DNA of 64,000 bases, from positions 310,001 through 374,000 of the forward strand of contig NZ_CP016172.1 in assembly GCF_001676725.1 (NCBI RefSeq), given 5' to 3'. The position numbers and the translations under genes are program-made. Each line of letters begins with the position of its first letter. Within the stretch, counting starts at the first letter, position 1. Source of the stretch: Bordetella flabilis. Lineage in GTDB: Bacteria; Pseudomonadota; Gammaproteobacteria; Burkholderiales; Burkholderiaceae_B. The notes under the pieces were generated by a model. That model had not been told where the DNA came from and did no database searches. It worked only from the letters and a program-made list of their open reading frames with translations. Shown here in pieces: positions 34,482-43,540 of the stretch.

Positions 34482-34937
34482 TCAGAGTTTGCCGGTCGTC
34501 AGCATGCGATGGACGGCCACCGGATCGGTTTCGGTGGCCAATGCCTCGCGCAGAGGCTTATTGGACATCAATTGCGCGAGCTCGGCGAGTATATCCAGGT
34601 GCTGCTGCGTCGCGTTCTCCGGCACCAGCAGAAACAGCAGCATGCCGACCGGCTGATTGTCCGGGGCATCGAACGGAACGGGGCGGGACAGCCGGATGAA
34701 GGCGGCCAATGCCTCGGTCAGGGTTTTCACGCGGCCGTGCGGCACGGCCACTCCCTGGCCCAAACCCGTGGATCCCAGCCGCTCCCGGGCAAAGAGACTG
34801 TCGAATACGGTCGATCGCGCCAGGCCGTGGTGGTTCTCGAAAAGCAGACCCGCCTGTTCGAAGGCCCGCTTCTTACTGGTGGCCAGCAGGTCGAGCACGA
34901 CATTCCCGGCAGGCAGGATGCGGGGCAGATGTTTCAT
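34482..34937 (-). CDS. ptsN: PTS nitrogen regulatory protein IIA-Ntr
   Basis: This 151-residue EIIA domain is phosphorylated on His in [17 protein letters not shown] near residue 66. [17 protein letters not shown] and [21 protein letters not shown] are family landmarks. The start at 34937 is preceded immediately by TATAAT and six bases and no Shine-Dalgarno, so its mRNA may be leaderless. It is followed by hprK. Confidence 0.92.
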   Translation of the reverse strand: MKHLPRILPAGNVVLDLLATSKKRAFEQAGLLFENHHGLARSTVFDSLFARERLGSTGLGQGVAVPHGRVKTLTEALAAFIRLSRPVPFDAPDNQPVGMLLFLLVPENATQQHLDILAELAQLMSNKPLREALATETDPVAVHRMLTTGKL

Positions 34938-34943
34938 AACGGG

Positions 34944-34949
34944 ATTATA
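34944..34949 (-). promoter_or_regulatory. Consensus -10 box of a probably leaderless ptsN promoter
   Basis: On the minus strand TATAAT is followed by CCCGTT and then the ptsN ATG. Transcription starting 7 bases after the -10 box would begin at the A of the start codon. Upstream, a T-rich stretch (TTTTTTGCG) could serve as a weak -35 element at 15-18 bases. The remaining gap up to hpf (240 bases) shows nothing else. Confidence 0.5.
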
Positions 34950-35177
34950 TGTGCATATGCCGCGACGCAAAAAAGCGGGGCGTGGCGCGACGAGGCGGCA
35001 TTCCGGGTTCGGCAGATGGCTTGCGGGATGGGGGGCGGGAAGGGAGGAGGAGCTGTCTGGCGGGACCGATGCCCCGGATGCGGGATCTGCGGGACATCGG
35101 CACGGTCGGATGGACTATCGCGCGCTTGGCGCTGTCTTGCTCAGCTCGTCAGCGAGCCGTCGTGAGGCGCGGGGCGG

Positions 35178-35501
35178 CTATGCCGCGAGAGGTTGCCGCT
35201 TCACAGACTCGGTGGCGTGGCTCTGGACCTTGTCCTTGTGCTTGATGACCTGTCGGTCGATTTTGTCGGCAAGCAAGTCGATGGCGGCGTACAGGTTCTC
35301 ATCCTGCGCTTCGCAGTGGATGTCCTTGCCCCGCAGTCTCATGGTGATTTCAGCGGTATGGCGTAAAGGTTCCACCGACAACATGACTTGGGTATCGATG
35401 ACGTGATCGAAATGCCGCAGCACTCGCGCCAATTTGTTGACCACATACTCCCGGATAGCCGGGGTGACGTCGAGATGACGACCGCAGATGCTCAGATTCA
35501 T
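35178..35501 (-). CDS. hpf: Ribosome hibernation-promoting factor, short form
   Basis: This 107-residue protein binds the 30S subunit and silences ribosomes in stationary phase. MNLSICGRHLDVTPAIREYV at the start and VEPLRHTAEITMRLRGKDIHCEAQDENLYAAIDLLADKID-type content (given here in parts) match short HPF/YfiA. I chose the ATG at 35501 because AAGGAGAT lies just upstream and the family begins there. The gene sits between lptB and ptsN; rpoN, which is commonly found in front of hpf, is absent. A promoter-like pair lies about 110 bases upstream. Confidence 0.92.
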   Translation of the reverse strand: MNLSICGRHLDVTPAIREYVVNKLARVLRHFDHVIDTQVMLSVEPLRHTAEITMRLRGKDIHCEAQDENLYAAIDLLADKIDRQVIKHKDKVQSHATESVKRQPLAA

Positions 35502-35607
35502 ATGCAATCTCCTTCTGCCAAGTAAAGGTTCGTGCGCCGGACGGCGCATAAGGACGCGTTACGTAATCTCCTCTTGGAAAGTGCGTTGGAAGAAACCCTG
35601 TAACCCT

Positions 35608-35635
35608 AGTGTAAAGACTCTGTGGGCCAATTCAA
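35608..35635 (-). promoter_or_regulatory. Putative sigma70 promoter for hpf
   Basis: On the minus strand TTGAAT (35630-35635) and TACACT (35608-35613) are separated by 16 bases, in the 183-base gap between lptB and hpf. It would give a leader of about 100 bases. This suggests hpf-ptsN-hprK can be transcribed independently of the LPS genes. Confidence 0.4.
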
Positions 35636-35684
35636 TCCGTCCCTCGAATACTCTTCCCCGGCGGAAGGGTACAGGTGAGAACTT

Positions 35685-36473
35685 TTACATTCGGAAGTGC
35701 TCGCCCAGGTAGACGCGGCGCACTGCGGGGTCGCCGACGATGTCTTCCGGATTCCCATCCGTCAGCACCTTCCCTTCGCTGATGATGTAGGCGCGGTCGC
35801 AGATGCCCAGCGTTTCGCGCACGTTGTGGTCGGTGATCAGCACGCCGATCCCGCGGCTCTTCAGGAAGCGCACGATGCGCTGGATTTCGATCACCGCAAT
35901 GGGGTCCACGCCGGCGAAGGGCTCGTCCAGGAGGATGAAGCGCGGGCTGGTCGCCAAGGCGCGCGCGATCTCGACGCGGCGGCGCTCCCCGCCGGACAGC
36001 GAAATGGCGGTATTGCCACGGATATGGCCGATCTGCAGTTCGTCCAGCAGCAATTCCAGGCTTTCCTGGATCTGCTGCTTGGAAATGGGGCGGCCATGCT
36101 CGTCCAGCTGCAATTCGAGTACGGCACGGATGTTCTGCTCGACAGTCAGGCGCCGGAATACCGAGGCGTCCTGGGGCAGGTACGAAAGCCCCATGCGGGC
36201 GCGCTTGTGGATGGGCAGGCCCGTGATGTTTTCGCTATCGATCTCGATGCGGCCGGCTTCGGCCGGCACCAGCCCCACGATCATGTAGAAGCTGGTGGTT
36301 TTGCCGGCGCCGTTGGGGCCGAGCAGGCCCACGACCTCGCCGCTGTCCACGGAAAGCGAAACGTCCTGCACGACCGCTCGCCCGTGATAGGTTTTGCGCA
36401 GGCCGATGGCCCGCAGGCTGCTGGTGGGGGAGGCTACGGGCGTCTGCGTATCGGGAGTCGCTTTGGTGATCAT
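35685..36473 (-). CDS. lptB: LPS export ABC transporter ATP-binding protein LptB
   Basis: This 262-residue ATPase powers LPS extraction from the inner membrane with LptFGC. Walker [18 protein letters not shown] is near residue 53, the Q-loop [11 protein letters not shown] near 99, the signature [15 protein letters not shown] near 156, and Walker [13 protein letters not shown] near 173. An N-terminal extension of about 20 polar residues precedes the core. It lies downstream of lptA (85-base gap) and completes the kdsD-kdsC-lptC-lptA-lptB block. Confidence 0.94.
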   Translation of the reverse strand: MITKATPDTQTPVASPTSSLRAIGLRKTYHGRAVVQDVSLSVDSGEVVGLLGPNGAGKTTSFYMIVGLVPAEAGRIEIDSENITGLPIHKRARMGLSYLPQDASVFRRLTVEQNIRAVLELQLDEHGRPISKQQIQESLELLLDELQIGHIRGNTAISLSGGERRRVEIARALATSPRFILLDEPFAGVDPIAVIEIQRIVRFLKSRGIGVLITDHNVRETLGICDRAYIISEGKVLTDGNPEDIVGDPAVRRVYLGEHFRM

Positions 36474-36558
36474 CGAGGGGAATTGGTGAAGTCAAGGGCG
36501 GACGGCGGTCGGGGCGGACCGCGCGTCGGGGCGGGCGCAGCAGGCGCGTCCCGCGGCG

Positions 36559-37368
36559 TCAGTTGCCACGGGCCGGCCGGGTGGCCGGGGCGTCCCCGTT
36601 GGCTGGGGACACTTTGGACTGGGTGTTGGACGCGCCGGACGATGCCGGGTTCCGCGGGGCTGGGCTTTTGCCGGCTGGCTCCTTGCCCTGTTGCGAGTTG
36701 CGGCACTCGGCGATGGCTGCGTCGGTGCGCGCCCGCGGTTCCATGACCGAACGCACGCGCCCGCCGGCGGCCGCCGATTCCGGACCCCCGACCGCCTCGT
36801 AGGTCCCCGCCTTCTCGTTGTAGCGCACGCGTTGCCCGCGGATGGTGTCGAAGGGCTTGCCGCAGATGTAGCGGGTGACCACCGCCTGGCCGATCAGGTC
36901 GAAGGTGCTCCGGGTGCCGTCGTATTCGGCGCGCTTGCCGACGCCCTGGATCACTTCGAAATTCTCGGGCCGCTCCTGGCGTACGGTCACCATCTTGCCC
37001 GGATCGGACAGGGCGGTGCCGTACTGGTTGCCCTGCGCGTCCTCGTGCATCTGCAACTCGTCGGAATGCAGCGTCATCAATCCGCGCGTCATGATGACAT
37101 TGCCCGTGAAGACGCTGGTCTTCTTGACGTCGTCGTAATGCAGCTTTTCCGACAGGATCACGGTATTGGGCTCTTCGGCCGGCGGGGTGGGAGCCGGCTT
37201 GCTGCCGCCGTTGCCCGCCGGTTTGCCGGCCGGCGCCACCTGTGTGTTCTTGGACGGGGCCGCTTGCTGCCCGGCCGGCGCGACGGCCTGGGCATGCGCG
37301 CCGCCCGCGGCGGCAAGGATGGCGCCTGTCAGGCACATCGGCAGCAGGCGTTTGCGAAGTTCGATCAT
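36559..37368 (-). CDS. lptA: LPS transport periplasmic protein LptA
   Basis: This 269-residue periplasmic bridge protein carries LPS between inner and outer membranes. The signal peptide ends in GGAHAQA (near 27). The OstA-like core runs from VILSEKLHYDDVKKTSVFTGNV to KAGTYEAVGG. It is flanked by low-complexity Pro/Ala/Lys-rich stretches at both ends, which make it about 80 residues longer than E. coli LptA. Its ATG overlaps the lptC stop. Confidence 0.9.
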   Translation of the reverse strand: MIELRKRLLPMCLTGAILAAAGGAHAQAVAPAGQQAAPSKNTQVAPAGKPAGNGGSKPAPTPPAEEPNTVILSEKLHYDDVKKTSVFTGNVIMTRGLMTLHSDELQMHEDAQGNQYGTALSDPGKMVTVRQERPENFEVIQGVGKRAEYDGTRSTFDLIGQAVVTRYICGKPFDTIRGQRVRYNEKAGTYEAVGGPESAAAGGRVRSVMEPRARTDAAIAECRNSQQGKEPAGKSPAPRNPASSGASNTQSKVSPANGDAPATRPARGN

Positions 37369-38033
37369 GGTTGTTTTTCTGTGGGAGCGTGGGCGGGCGC
37401 TTGCGCGGGGGCAGCGGAGGAGCCGGCAGGCGGGTTCGGTTTGGGCTGGGCGCGCTGCGTGTCGGCCGGGGCGATTTCCACGTTGGTGGACGCGTAGACC
37501 TCCAGCTGGCGGGTTTTGTTGTTGTACTTCATGCCGGTGCCGTTCATGCGCGATTGTCCCCGCGTAACCAGGGCGGGCAAGTCGGTGGTGATGAGGTCTT
37601 CGTCGGGAAGCAGGACGAGTTGCTGGCTGCGCACGTCCAGCGGCGGCGTGTCGGCGTCGGCCTGGCGATGCATGTGGGCGTCCTTGTCCATGACGATGCG
37701 CTTGCCGCCCTCGTACATCGTGGCGGTTTCCGATGTGGCGACGGTCACCGGCGTGTTCGGGCGCAGGCCGACGGCCCGGGGATTGGTCACCACGTAGGAG
37801 TCGTCATCCGGATAGTGCTCGCCATAGTCGCCTTCGAGGCGGTTGATGGGCTTGCCATCCACATCCGTGCGCACCATGACGAAGTTGCGCGACCACGCAT
37901 CCATTTCGTGGGTGAGGCGCCGCGGCGGGTCCGTGGGTACGGCCCGCTGCGTATAGTCGGCCGCCCACCATGTGCCCAGCACCAGGGACAGCAGGAGGAA
38001 GAGGGCGATCAGCGACGGAAAACGTTCTTTCAT
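37365..38033 (-). CDS. lptC: LPS export protein LptC
   Basis: This 222-residue bitopic inner-membrane protein has one N-terminal helix (FPSLIALFLLLSLVLGTWWAADY, about residues 5-25) and a periplasmic jellyroll with MDAWSRNFVMVRTDVDGKPINRLEG-type sequence (in part). It passes LPS from LptB2FG to LptA. A Pro/Ala/Glu-rich tail extends the C-terminus. Gene order kdsC-lptC-lptA supports the call. Confidence 0.87.
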   Translation of the reverse strand: MKERFPSLIALFLLLSLVLGTWWAADYTQRAVPTDPPRRLTHEMDAWSRNFVMVRTDVDGKPINRLEGDYGEHYPDDDSYVVTNPRAVGLRPNTPVTVATSETATMYEGGKRIVMDKDAHMHRQADADTPPLDVRSQQLVLLPDEDLITTDLPALVTRGQSRMNGTGMKYNNKTRQLEVYASTNVEIAPADTQRAQPKPNPPAGSSAAPAQAPAHAPTEKQP

Positions 38034-38069
38034 CCCGGGGAGCCGTAAAGGGTTGAGGACATGCGGGCC

Positions 38070-38675
38070 CTATTGGATGGCGCCCGGGCCAAGCAGGCCC
38101 GGGGAAACGAGCAGTTGCCCAAGCCGGCCCTGGCTGGCCAACAGCACATCGCAGCATTCGCGTACCGCACCGCTGCCGCCGGGCAGCGTGGCGATCCAAT
38201 GCGCGCCCTGCGCAACATAGGCCGGCGCATTGGGCACCGTCGCGGCAAAGCCGGCACGCTGCATGGCGGGCAGATCGATGATGTCGTCGCCCATGTAGCC
38301 GGTGTGGTCCAGCGTCACGCCGCGGCGCTGCGCCACGGCGGCCAGGGCAGCGCCCTTGTCGCGCACGCCCTGCATCACCTCGGCGATGCCCAGTTCGGCG
38401 GCGCGGCGGTCGACGATAGGGCCGGAACGGCCGGTAATCAGCGCCACGCCGATTCCGCCTTCGGCCAGCAGGCGCAGCCCGTGGCCATCCAGCGCATTGA
38501 AGCGCTTGAATATTTCGCCGTGCTCGCCGTAGTACAGGCTGCCGTCGGTCAGCACGCCGTCCACATCGAACACCATCAGGCGCACCGCCGCCGCGCGTTC
38601 CCTGACCAGCGGTTGCAGCCGCGCCAGGATCAGCGCCTCGGCCGGATGCGTCGCGGAAGCTGCTGTCGTCATCAT
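38070..38675 (-). CDS. kdsC: 3-deoxy-D-manno-octulosonate 8-phosphate phosphatase KdsC
   Basis: This 201-residue HAD-family phosphatase makes Kdo for the LPS core. The nucleophile motif VFDVDGVLTDGSLYYG is near residue 35, ALITGRSGPIVDRRA near 77, and the late acidic motif YMGDDIIDLPAM near 126. These are exact KdsC landmarks. It starts one base after the end of kdsD, so the two Kdo enzymes are coupled. Confidence 0.93.
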   Translation of the reverse strand: MMTTAASATHPAEALILARLQPLVRERAAAVRLMVFDVDGVLTDGSLYYGEHGEIFKRFNALDGHGLRLLAEGGIGVALITGRSGPIVDRRAAELGIAEVMQGVRDKGAALAAVAQRRGVTLDHTGYMGDDIIDLPAMQRAGFAATVPNAPAYVAQGAHWIATLPGGSGAVRECCDVLLASQGRLGQLLVSPGLLGPGAIQ

Positions 38676-38676
38676 T

Positions 38677-39666
38677 TCATACCACCTTCGCCGCCATCAG
38701 GTCGTGCATGTGTATGGCGCCGATCAGCACCCCGTCATCGTCCAGCACCAGCATCTGGCTCACCCGCAAGGCGTCCATCTGCTGGGCCGCCACCACCGCC
38801 AGCACGTCCGGCGGCACCGTATGCGGTGAGCGCGTCATGCCATCCAGGATGTTCAGACCGCGTATATCGCCGTGTCGTTCGATCAAGCGGCGCAGATCGC
38901 CGTCCGTGAAGATGCCTATGGGATGCCGGCGCGCGTCGACGACCACCGTCATGCCCATGCCTTTGGCGGACATCTCTTCCAGCGCGCGGGATAGCGGCGC
39001 GTCGCCCGGCACGGTCGGCAGCGCCGCGCCTTGCCGCATGACATCGCGCACGTGCGTCAGCAGCCGCCGCCCCAGCGCGCCGCCGGGGTGCGAGCGCGCG
39101 AAGTCGTCCGGGCCGAAGCCGCGTGCTTCCAGGCAGGCGACGGCAATGGCATCGCCCAGGGCCAGCGCGGCCGTGGTGCTGGCCGTCGGCGCCAGGTTCA
39201 AGGGACAAGCCTCCTGGCTGACGCTGACGTCCAGGTGCACGTCGGCCTGCCGGGCCAGCTCGGAGGACGGGTTGCCGGTCATGGAGATCAGCCGGGCGCC
39301 CATGCGCCGCGCCACGGGCAGGATGGTCAGCAACTCCTCGCCCGTGCCGGAATAGGACAAGGCGATCAGCACATCGTCCGGGGTAATCATGCCCAGGTCG
39401 CCGTGTACCGCTTCGGCTGCGTGCACGAAAAAGGCCGGGGTGCCGGTCGAAGCCAGCGTGGCGGCGATCTTGCGGGCGATATGGCCGGTCTTGCCGATGC
39501 CGCTGACGACAACGCGGCCCCGGCAATTAAGGAGCATTTCGACGGCACGCGCAAAATTGTCGTCCAGACGGGCTTGCAGGTCGTGCAGCGCCTGCGCTTC
39601 GATACGCAGGGTGCGCCGGGCGGAGGCCAGCGCATCGTCCGGAGAGGTGGCGGGAAGGGCATTCAT
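38677..39666 (-). CDS. kdsD: Arabinose-5-phosphate isomerase KdsD (KpsF/GutQ family)
   Basis: This 329-residue enzyme converts ribulose-5-phosphate to arabinose-5-phosphate, the first step to Kdo. An SIS domain (GRVVVSGIGKTGHIARKIAATLASTG near residue 50, SYSGTGEELL near 105) is followed by two CBS domains (VMRQGAALPTVPGDAPLSRAL and the C-terminal pair). It heads the LPS block and is divergent from purT with 133 bases between. Confidence 0.93.
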   Translation of the reverse strand: MNALPATSPDDALASARRTLRIEAQALHDLQARLDDNFARAVEMLLNCRGRVVVSGIGKTGHIARKIAATLASTGTPAFFVHAAEAVHGDLGMITPDDVLIALSYSGTGEELLTILPVARRMGARLISMTGNPSSELARQADVHLDVSVSQEACPLNLAPTASTTAALALGDAIAVACLEARGFGPDDFARSHPGGALGRRLLTHVRDVMRQGAALPTVPGDAPLSRALEEMSAKGMGMTVVVDARRHPIGIFTDGDLRRLIERHGDIRGLNILDGMTRSPHTVPPDVLAVVAAQQMDALRVSQMLVLDDDGVLIGAIHMHDLMAAKVV

Positions 39667-39799
39667 GGACGGATTTTAATCGCACTGCGACAACTTGCCG
39701 CGTCCGGGCCGCGGGTTGCCGCGGTCCGGGCCCTATGGCATGCTGGCGGGCTCCTCGCCCCCGGGGCCACGGCCCGTTTCCCGCAGCAGGTTCCTACAT

Positions 39800-41023
39800 A
39801 TGTCGACGACTCCAGCGCCCGTTCTCGGTACGCCGCTTTCTTCTTCCGCCACGCGCGTCATGCTCCTGGGCGCGGGCGAATTGGGCAAGGAGGTGGTCAT
39901 TGCCTTGCAGCGCCTGGGCGTGGAGGTGATCGCGGTGGACCGCTACGCCGACGCGCCGGGGCAGCAGGTGGCCCACCGCGCGCACGTGGTTTCAATGACG
40001 GACCGCGAAGCGCTGCGCCGCGTCATCGCGCAGGAGCGGCCGCATGTGATCGTGCCGGAAATCGAGGCCATCGCCACCGATCTGCTGGTCGAACTGGAAG
40101 CGGCCGGGACGGCGCGCGTCACGCCCACGGCGCGCGCGGCCCAATTGACGATGAACCGCGAAGGCATACGGCGCCTGGCCGCCGAAACGCTGGGCCTGCC
40201 CACTTCGCCCTATCGTTTCGTCGATACCGAGGCGCAGCTGCGCGAGGCCATCGATGGCGGCGGCATCGGCTATCCCTGCGTACTCAAGCCGGTCATGTCT
40301 TCATCGGGCAAGGGGCAATCCGTACTGCGTGGACCCGAAGATATTGCGCCGGCCTGGCGCTATGCCCAGGAAGGCGGCCGCGTGGGAGCAGGGCGGGCCA
40401 TCGTCGAAGGCTTCATCCGCTTCGACTACGAGATCACCCTGCTCACGGTGCGCGCGCGCGGCGCGTCGGGGGAAATCGAAACGCATTTCTGCGACCCCAT
40501 CGGCCACCGGCAAGTGGACGGCGACTACGTCGAAAGCTGGCAGCCGCATCCCATGTCGCCGCAGGCGCTGGCGCGGGCCCGGGAAATCGCCCTGGCGGTG
40601 ACCGGCAATCTGGGCGGACTGGGCATTTTCGGCGTGGAACTGTTCGTCGCCGGCGACCAGGTATGGTTTTCGGAGGTCAGCCCGCGCCCCCACGATACCG
40701 GCATGGTGACCATGATTACCCAGGCCCAGAACGAATTCGAGCTGCACGCCCGCGCGCTGCTGGGGCTGCCCGTGGATGCCTCGCTGCGCCAGCCTGGCGC
40801 CAGCAGCGTCATCTACGGCGGCCTCGATACACGCGCGGTGACTTTCCATGGCGTGGCCGAAGCGCTGGCCGAGCCCGGCACGGACATGCGGCTGTTCGGC
40901 AAGCCGGAGTCCTTCGTCAAGCGGCGCATGGGCGTGGGCCTGGCGACCGCGGATACGGTGGAGGCCGCCCGCGCGAAGGCACAGCGGGTGTCCGCGGCGG
41001 TCACGGTGCGGGCGGCGGGCTAG
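39800..41023 (+). CDS. purT: Formate-dependent phosphoribosylglycinamide formyltransferase PurT
   Basis: This 407-residue ATP-grasp enzyme of purine synthesis uses formate instead of formyl-folate. [22 protein letters not shown] near residue 20, [11 protein letters not shown] near 88, [17 protein letters not shown] near 163 and [11 protein letters not shown] near 294 are PurT signatures. The ATG at 39800 is inside CATATG and matches the family N-terminus. It appears monocistronic, and the gene behind it is convergent. Confidence 0.94.
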   Translation: MSTTPAPVLGTPLSSSATRVMLLGAGELGKEVVIALQRLGVEVIAVDRYADAPGQQVAHRAHVVSMTDREALRRVIAQERPHVIVPEIEAIATDLLVELEAAGTARVTPTARAAQLTMNREGIRRLAAETLGLPTSPYRFVDTEAQLREAIDGGGIGYPCVLKPVMSSSGKGQSVLRGPEDIAPAWRYAQEGGRVGAGRAIVEGFIRFDYEITLLTVRARGASGEIETHFCDPIGHRQVDGDYVESWQPHPMSPQALARAREIALAVTGNLGGLGIFGVELFVAGDQVWFSEVSPRPHDTGMVTMITQAQNEFELHARALLGLPVDASLRQPGASSVIYGGLDTRAVTFHGVAEALAEPGTDMRLFGKPESFVKRRMGVGLATADTVEAARAKAQRVSAAVTVRAAG

Positions 41024-41156
41024 GGCCGGTCAAGACTCTTTCCGCCGCCGCCTTTTCTGGCGGGGGCGTCCCGGGCCTGTCCGCACTTGCGATGCAGGCC
41101 GATGCGACAGGCCGCCGCGCTGGCGCTGGCGGTTGCCCCCACTCCCTGAACACGGA

Positions 41157-41177
41157 CCGCCCGGGATGCCCGGGCGG
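41157..41177. terminator. Perfect 9-pair hairpin between purT and the binding-protein gene
   Basis: CCGCCCGGG (41157-41165), loop ATG, CCCGGGCGG (41169-41177). It lies 10 bases beyond the stop of the minus-strand substrate-binding protein and 130 bases after purT, so it could end both transcripts. There is no T-run on either side. Confidence 0.5.
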
Positions 41178-41186
41178 CTTCGCTGC

Positions 41187-42812
41187 TTACTTATCCGCCG
41201 GCTTGGCCGACATGGCCAGGGTGAACTGATCGCGCCGCCCTTCATAGGAGATGTCCTTGCGGTACGCCCACAAGGTGCTCTCGAAGTGCAGCGGGATCAA
41301 GGGCACGTCCGCCAGCGCGATGCGGGTGGATTCCTCCAGCAGCGCGCGGCGCTTGTCGGGGTCCACCGTCACCGCGGCCTCGCGGTAGACCTTGTCGAAG
41401 GCGGGATTGGAATAGCCGCCGTAGTTGCTGGTGCCCAGCGATTTCGGTCCGTCCAGCGAGGTGACCCACAGCTGGAACAGGGCGGATGCCTCGCCGACTT
41501 CCGCCGGCCATCCTCCCAGCGCGAAGCTGAACTCCCGCTTGGCACGCTTGGGGAAGTAGATGGAGGCCGTCATGGCATCCACATTGGCCTTGATGCCGAT
41601 GCGCGACAGATACTGGGCTACCGCCTGCGTGACCTGGCCATCATTGATATAGCGATCGTTGGTGCTCGACAGCGTCAGCTCGAAGCCGTCCGGGTAGCCG
41701 GCTTCGGCCAGCAGCTTCTTGGCGGCCGCCGGGTCGTACTTGATCTCCGGCGCGTGGGCCAGTCCGCCGAACATGCCGTCCGGCATGTACTGGTAGGCCG
41801 GCGTCGCCATGCCGTCCATGATGCGCTGGGTGATCGTCTTGCGGTCGATCGCCATATTGATGGCCTGCCGCACCCGCAGGTCCTGCAGCGGATTCTTGCC
41901 GTCCGCGGCCTTGACGAAGGGGCTGGGGCTGCGGCCCACGTCGGGCTGGAAGAAGACCAGGCGGGTCGACGGCGTCGCGACGTAGCCGAACTTGGGGTTC
42001 TCTTTCAATCGCTGGATATCGCGCGCGGCGGGGTTCTCGATCAGGTCGAAATCGCCCGACAGCAGCCCGGTCATGCGGGGGCCGGCGTTGGGCACCGGCA
42101 CCATCTTCACGTTTTTCCAGTAGGGCTTGGGACCCCAATAGCTCTCGTTGCGTTCCAGTTCGATGGCCGTACCTTTCACGTAGGACTTCAGAACATACGG
42201 GCCGGTGCCGATGGCGTCCTTGCCGTTATTGAAGTCGACCACCGTGGGCCACGGCCCGGTCACGCCGCAGCCTTCCTTCGGCGTGAAGGTCAGCTTGCCG
42301 TGCGGCACGATGCCGTTCCAGATGATGGGCAGCGAACGCGCCACTTCCGCCGGCATGACGGGCAGCGGCACGTGGGTCTTGATGATGACCGTATAAGGAT
42401 CCGGCGTCTGGACGTCGGCGAAAAGCTTGGTCAGCGACGCGTAGGAGCTGGAGACGTTGGTTTCGTTGTTCAGCGTGCGGCAGATCGTGAACAGCACGTC
42501 TTCGGACGTGAAGGGCTTGCCGTTGGAGAACGTCACGTCATGGCGGAGCTTGAACTCCCAGGTCAGGTCGTCCAGGTTCTTCCATGACGTGGCCAGGCCC
42601 GGCACCAGGTTCATATCGGCGTCGCGCCCCAGCAGAGAGCTGTACACGTGCGCCGAAAAGGCGTCGTTGGCCGACATCTTGTGATAGTGCGGATCGGCGG
42701 CGGTGGGTTCGGCCGACAACGCGATTTTCAGGGTCTGCGCCTGGGCCGGGACGGCCGCGGCGATACCGACGCTGGCGCACAACAGGGCCAGGGCATGGCG
42801 GGAGTACAGCAT
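41187..42812 (-). CDS. ABC transporter substrate-binding protein, peptide/opine family 5 (DppA/OppA-like)
   Basis: This is a 541-residue periplasmic binding protein. The signal peptide ends in AVPAQAQT (near 26). LVPGLATSWKNLDDLTWEFKLR and VTFSNGKPFTSEDV are the SBP_bac_5 signature, and RLVFFQPDVG with DLRVRQAINMAIDR is typical of the family. It likely binds a peptide or similar small ligand, which cannot be named. No permease or ATPase gene accompanies it; it is an orphan receptor with its own strong promoter 140 bases upstream. Confidence 0.88.
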   Translation of the reverse strand: MLYSRHALALLCASVGIAAAVPAQAQTLKIALSAEPTAADPHYHKMSANDAFSAHVYSSLLGRDADMNLVPGLATSWKNLDDLTWEFKLRHDVTFSNGKPFTSEDVLFTICRTLNNETNVSSSYASLTKLFADVQTPDPYTVIIKTHVPLPVMPAEVARSLPIIWNGIVPHGKLTFTPKEGCGVTGPWPTVVDFNNGKDAIGTGPYVLKSYVKGTAIELERNESYWGPKPYWKNVKMVPVPNAGPRMTGLLSGDFDLIENPAARDIQRLKENPKFGYVATPSTRLVFFQPDVGRSPSPFVKAADGKNPLQDLRVRQAINMAIDRKTITQRIMDGMATPAYQYMPDGMFGGLAHAPEIKYDPAAAKKLLAEAGYPDGFELTLSSTNDRYINDGQVTQAVAQYLSRIGIKANVDAMTASIYFPKRAKREFSFALGGWPAEVGEASALFQLWVTSLDGPKSLGTSNYGGYSNPAFDKVYREAAVTVDPDKRRALLEESTRIALADVPLIPLHFESTLWAYRKDISYEGRRDQFTLAMSAKPADK

Positions 42813-42950
42813 GGACAAACTCCGGAAGAGGGGGCGCGACGACAACCGCGACCCCACGGATGGAGCGCTCCCGATGGCTGGTCCGCCAGGCGGCCGCCGC
42901 CGATGAAATCGTTGAATCGTTGTTGCTAGTCGCAATCGCCGAAGCGGGCG

Positions 42951-42996
42951 ATTATGGTGAGCGCCCCGAAACGCTGTCAATTCTCGTTTGCGAGAA
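42951..42996 (-). promoter_or_regulatory. Strong promoter with upstream dyad for the binding-protein gene
   Basis: On the minus strand a perfect -35 TTGACA (42975-42980) and a -10 CATAAT (42951-42956) are 18 bases apart. Directly upstream of the -35, TTCTCG and CGAGAA (42981-42996) form a perfect dyad around TTTG, placed like an activator or repressor site. The leader would be about 130 bases. Confidence 0.6.
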
Positions 42997-43540
42997 CGGC
43001 CATGCCTTGGACTGTTGCATGATTATGCGGCGGCGGCACGCGCGCGGCGCGCGCGTCATGGGCGGGCGGCCGTAGTGTGCACGATCGCGCATGCAGTCGC
43101 CGACGCGGCACGGGTGGAGCTGGGGGAAAGGGAGATGGCGAAGACGCCAGGCTGCGATGGTCGCTGCCGGGAAGGGCGCCAGCCGGGGGAACGCATATCC
43201 ACGCTGTGGTGGCCAGCCGCGGCGCATCGTCCGCAGCCGGTACGGCCGGCCACCACATCATCCAATATGCACAGCTGCGCTCCGGGGAAAGAGCAGGAAC
43301 CGGCCCTGCCGCGATAAGGAACGCACTGCTCAACTGCTCAACTGCTCAACTGCTCAACTGCTCAACTGCTCAACTGCTCAACTGCTCAACTGCTCAACTG
43401 CTTCGTCATCCGACACGGGACGGGCAGGGCGTCGACGTCTGCTGCGGTATGCATGTGCACGCCGGGGAAAGCCTTCGGCATGGACGGCACGAACATTCGT
43501 TCCGTCTACGCGGCCAGGCGGCGCCCCGGCGTAGCCGTGC
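42997..43540. other. Gene-free stretch with a microsatellite
   Basis: Open frames here (for example 43077-43562 on the + strand) have Arg/Gly-rich, shadow-like composition and no ribosome site, so I do not call a gene. The only clear structure is the octanucleotide array at 43325-43402. Confidence 0.4.
43325..43402. repeat. Octanucleotide microsatellite, (ACTGCTCA)9 plus 6 bases
   Basis: Nine perfect head-to-tail copies of ACTGCTCA run from 43325 to 43396, followed by ACTGCT. The unit length is not a multiple of three, so copy-number change would shift a reading frame. All three + strand frames are open through the array and encode the same eight-residue cycle, while the minus strand has TGA stops. 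It lies between the binding-protein promoter and the stop of the 77-residue ORF. Confidence 0.95.
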
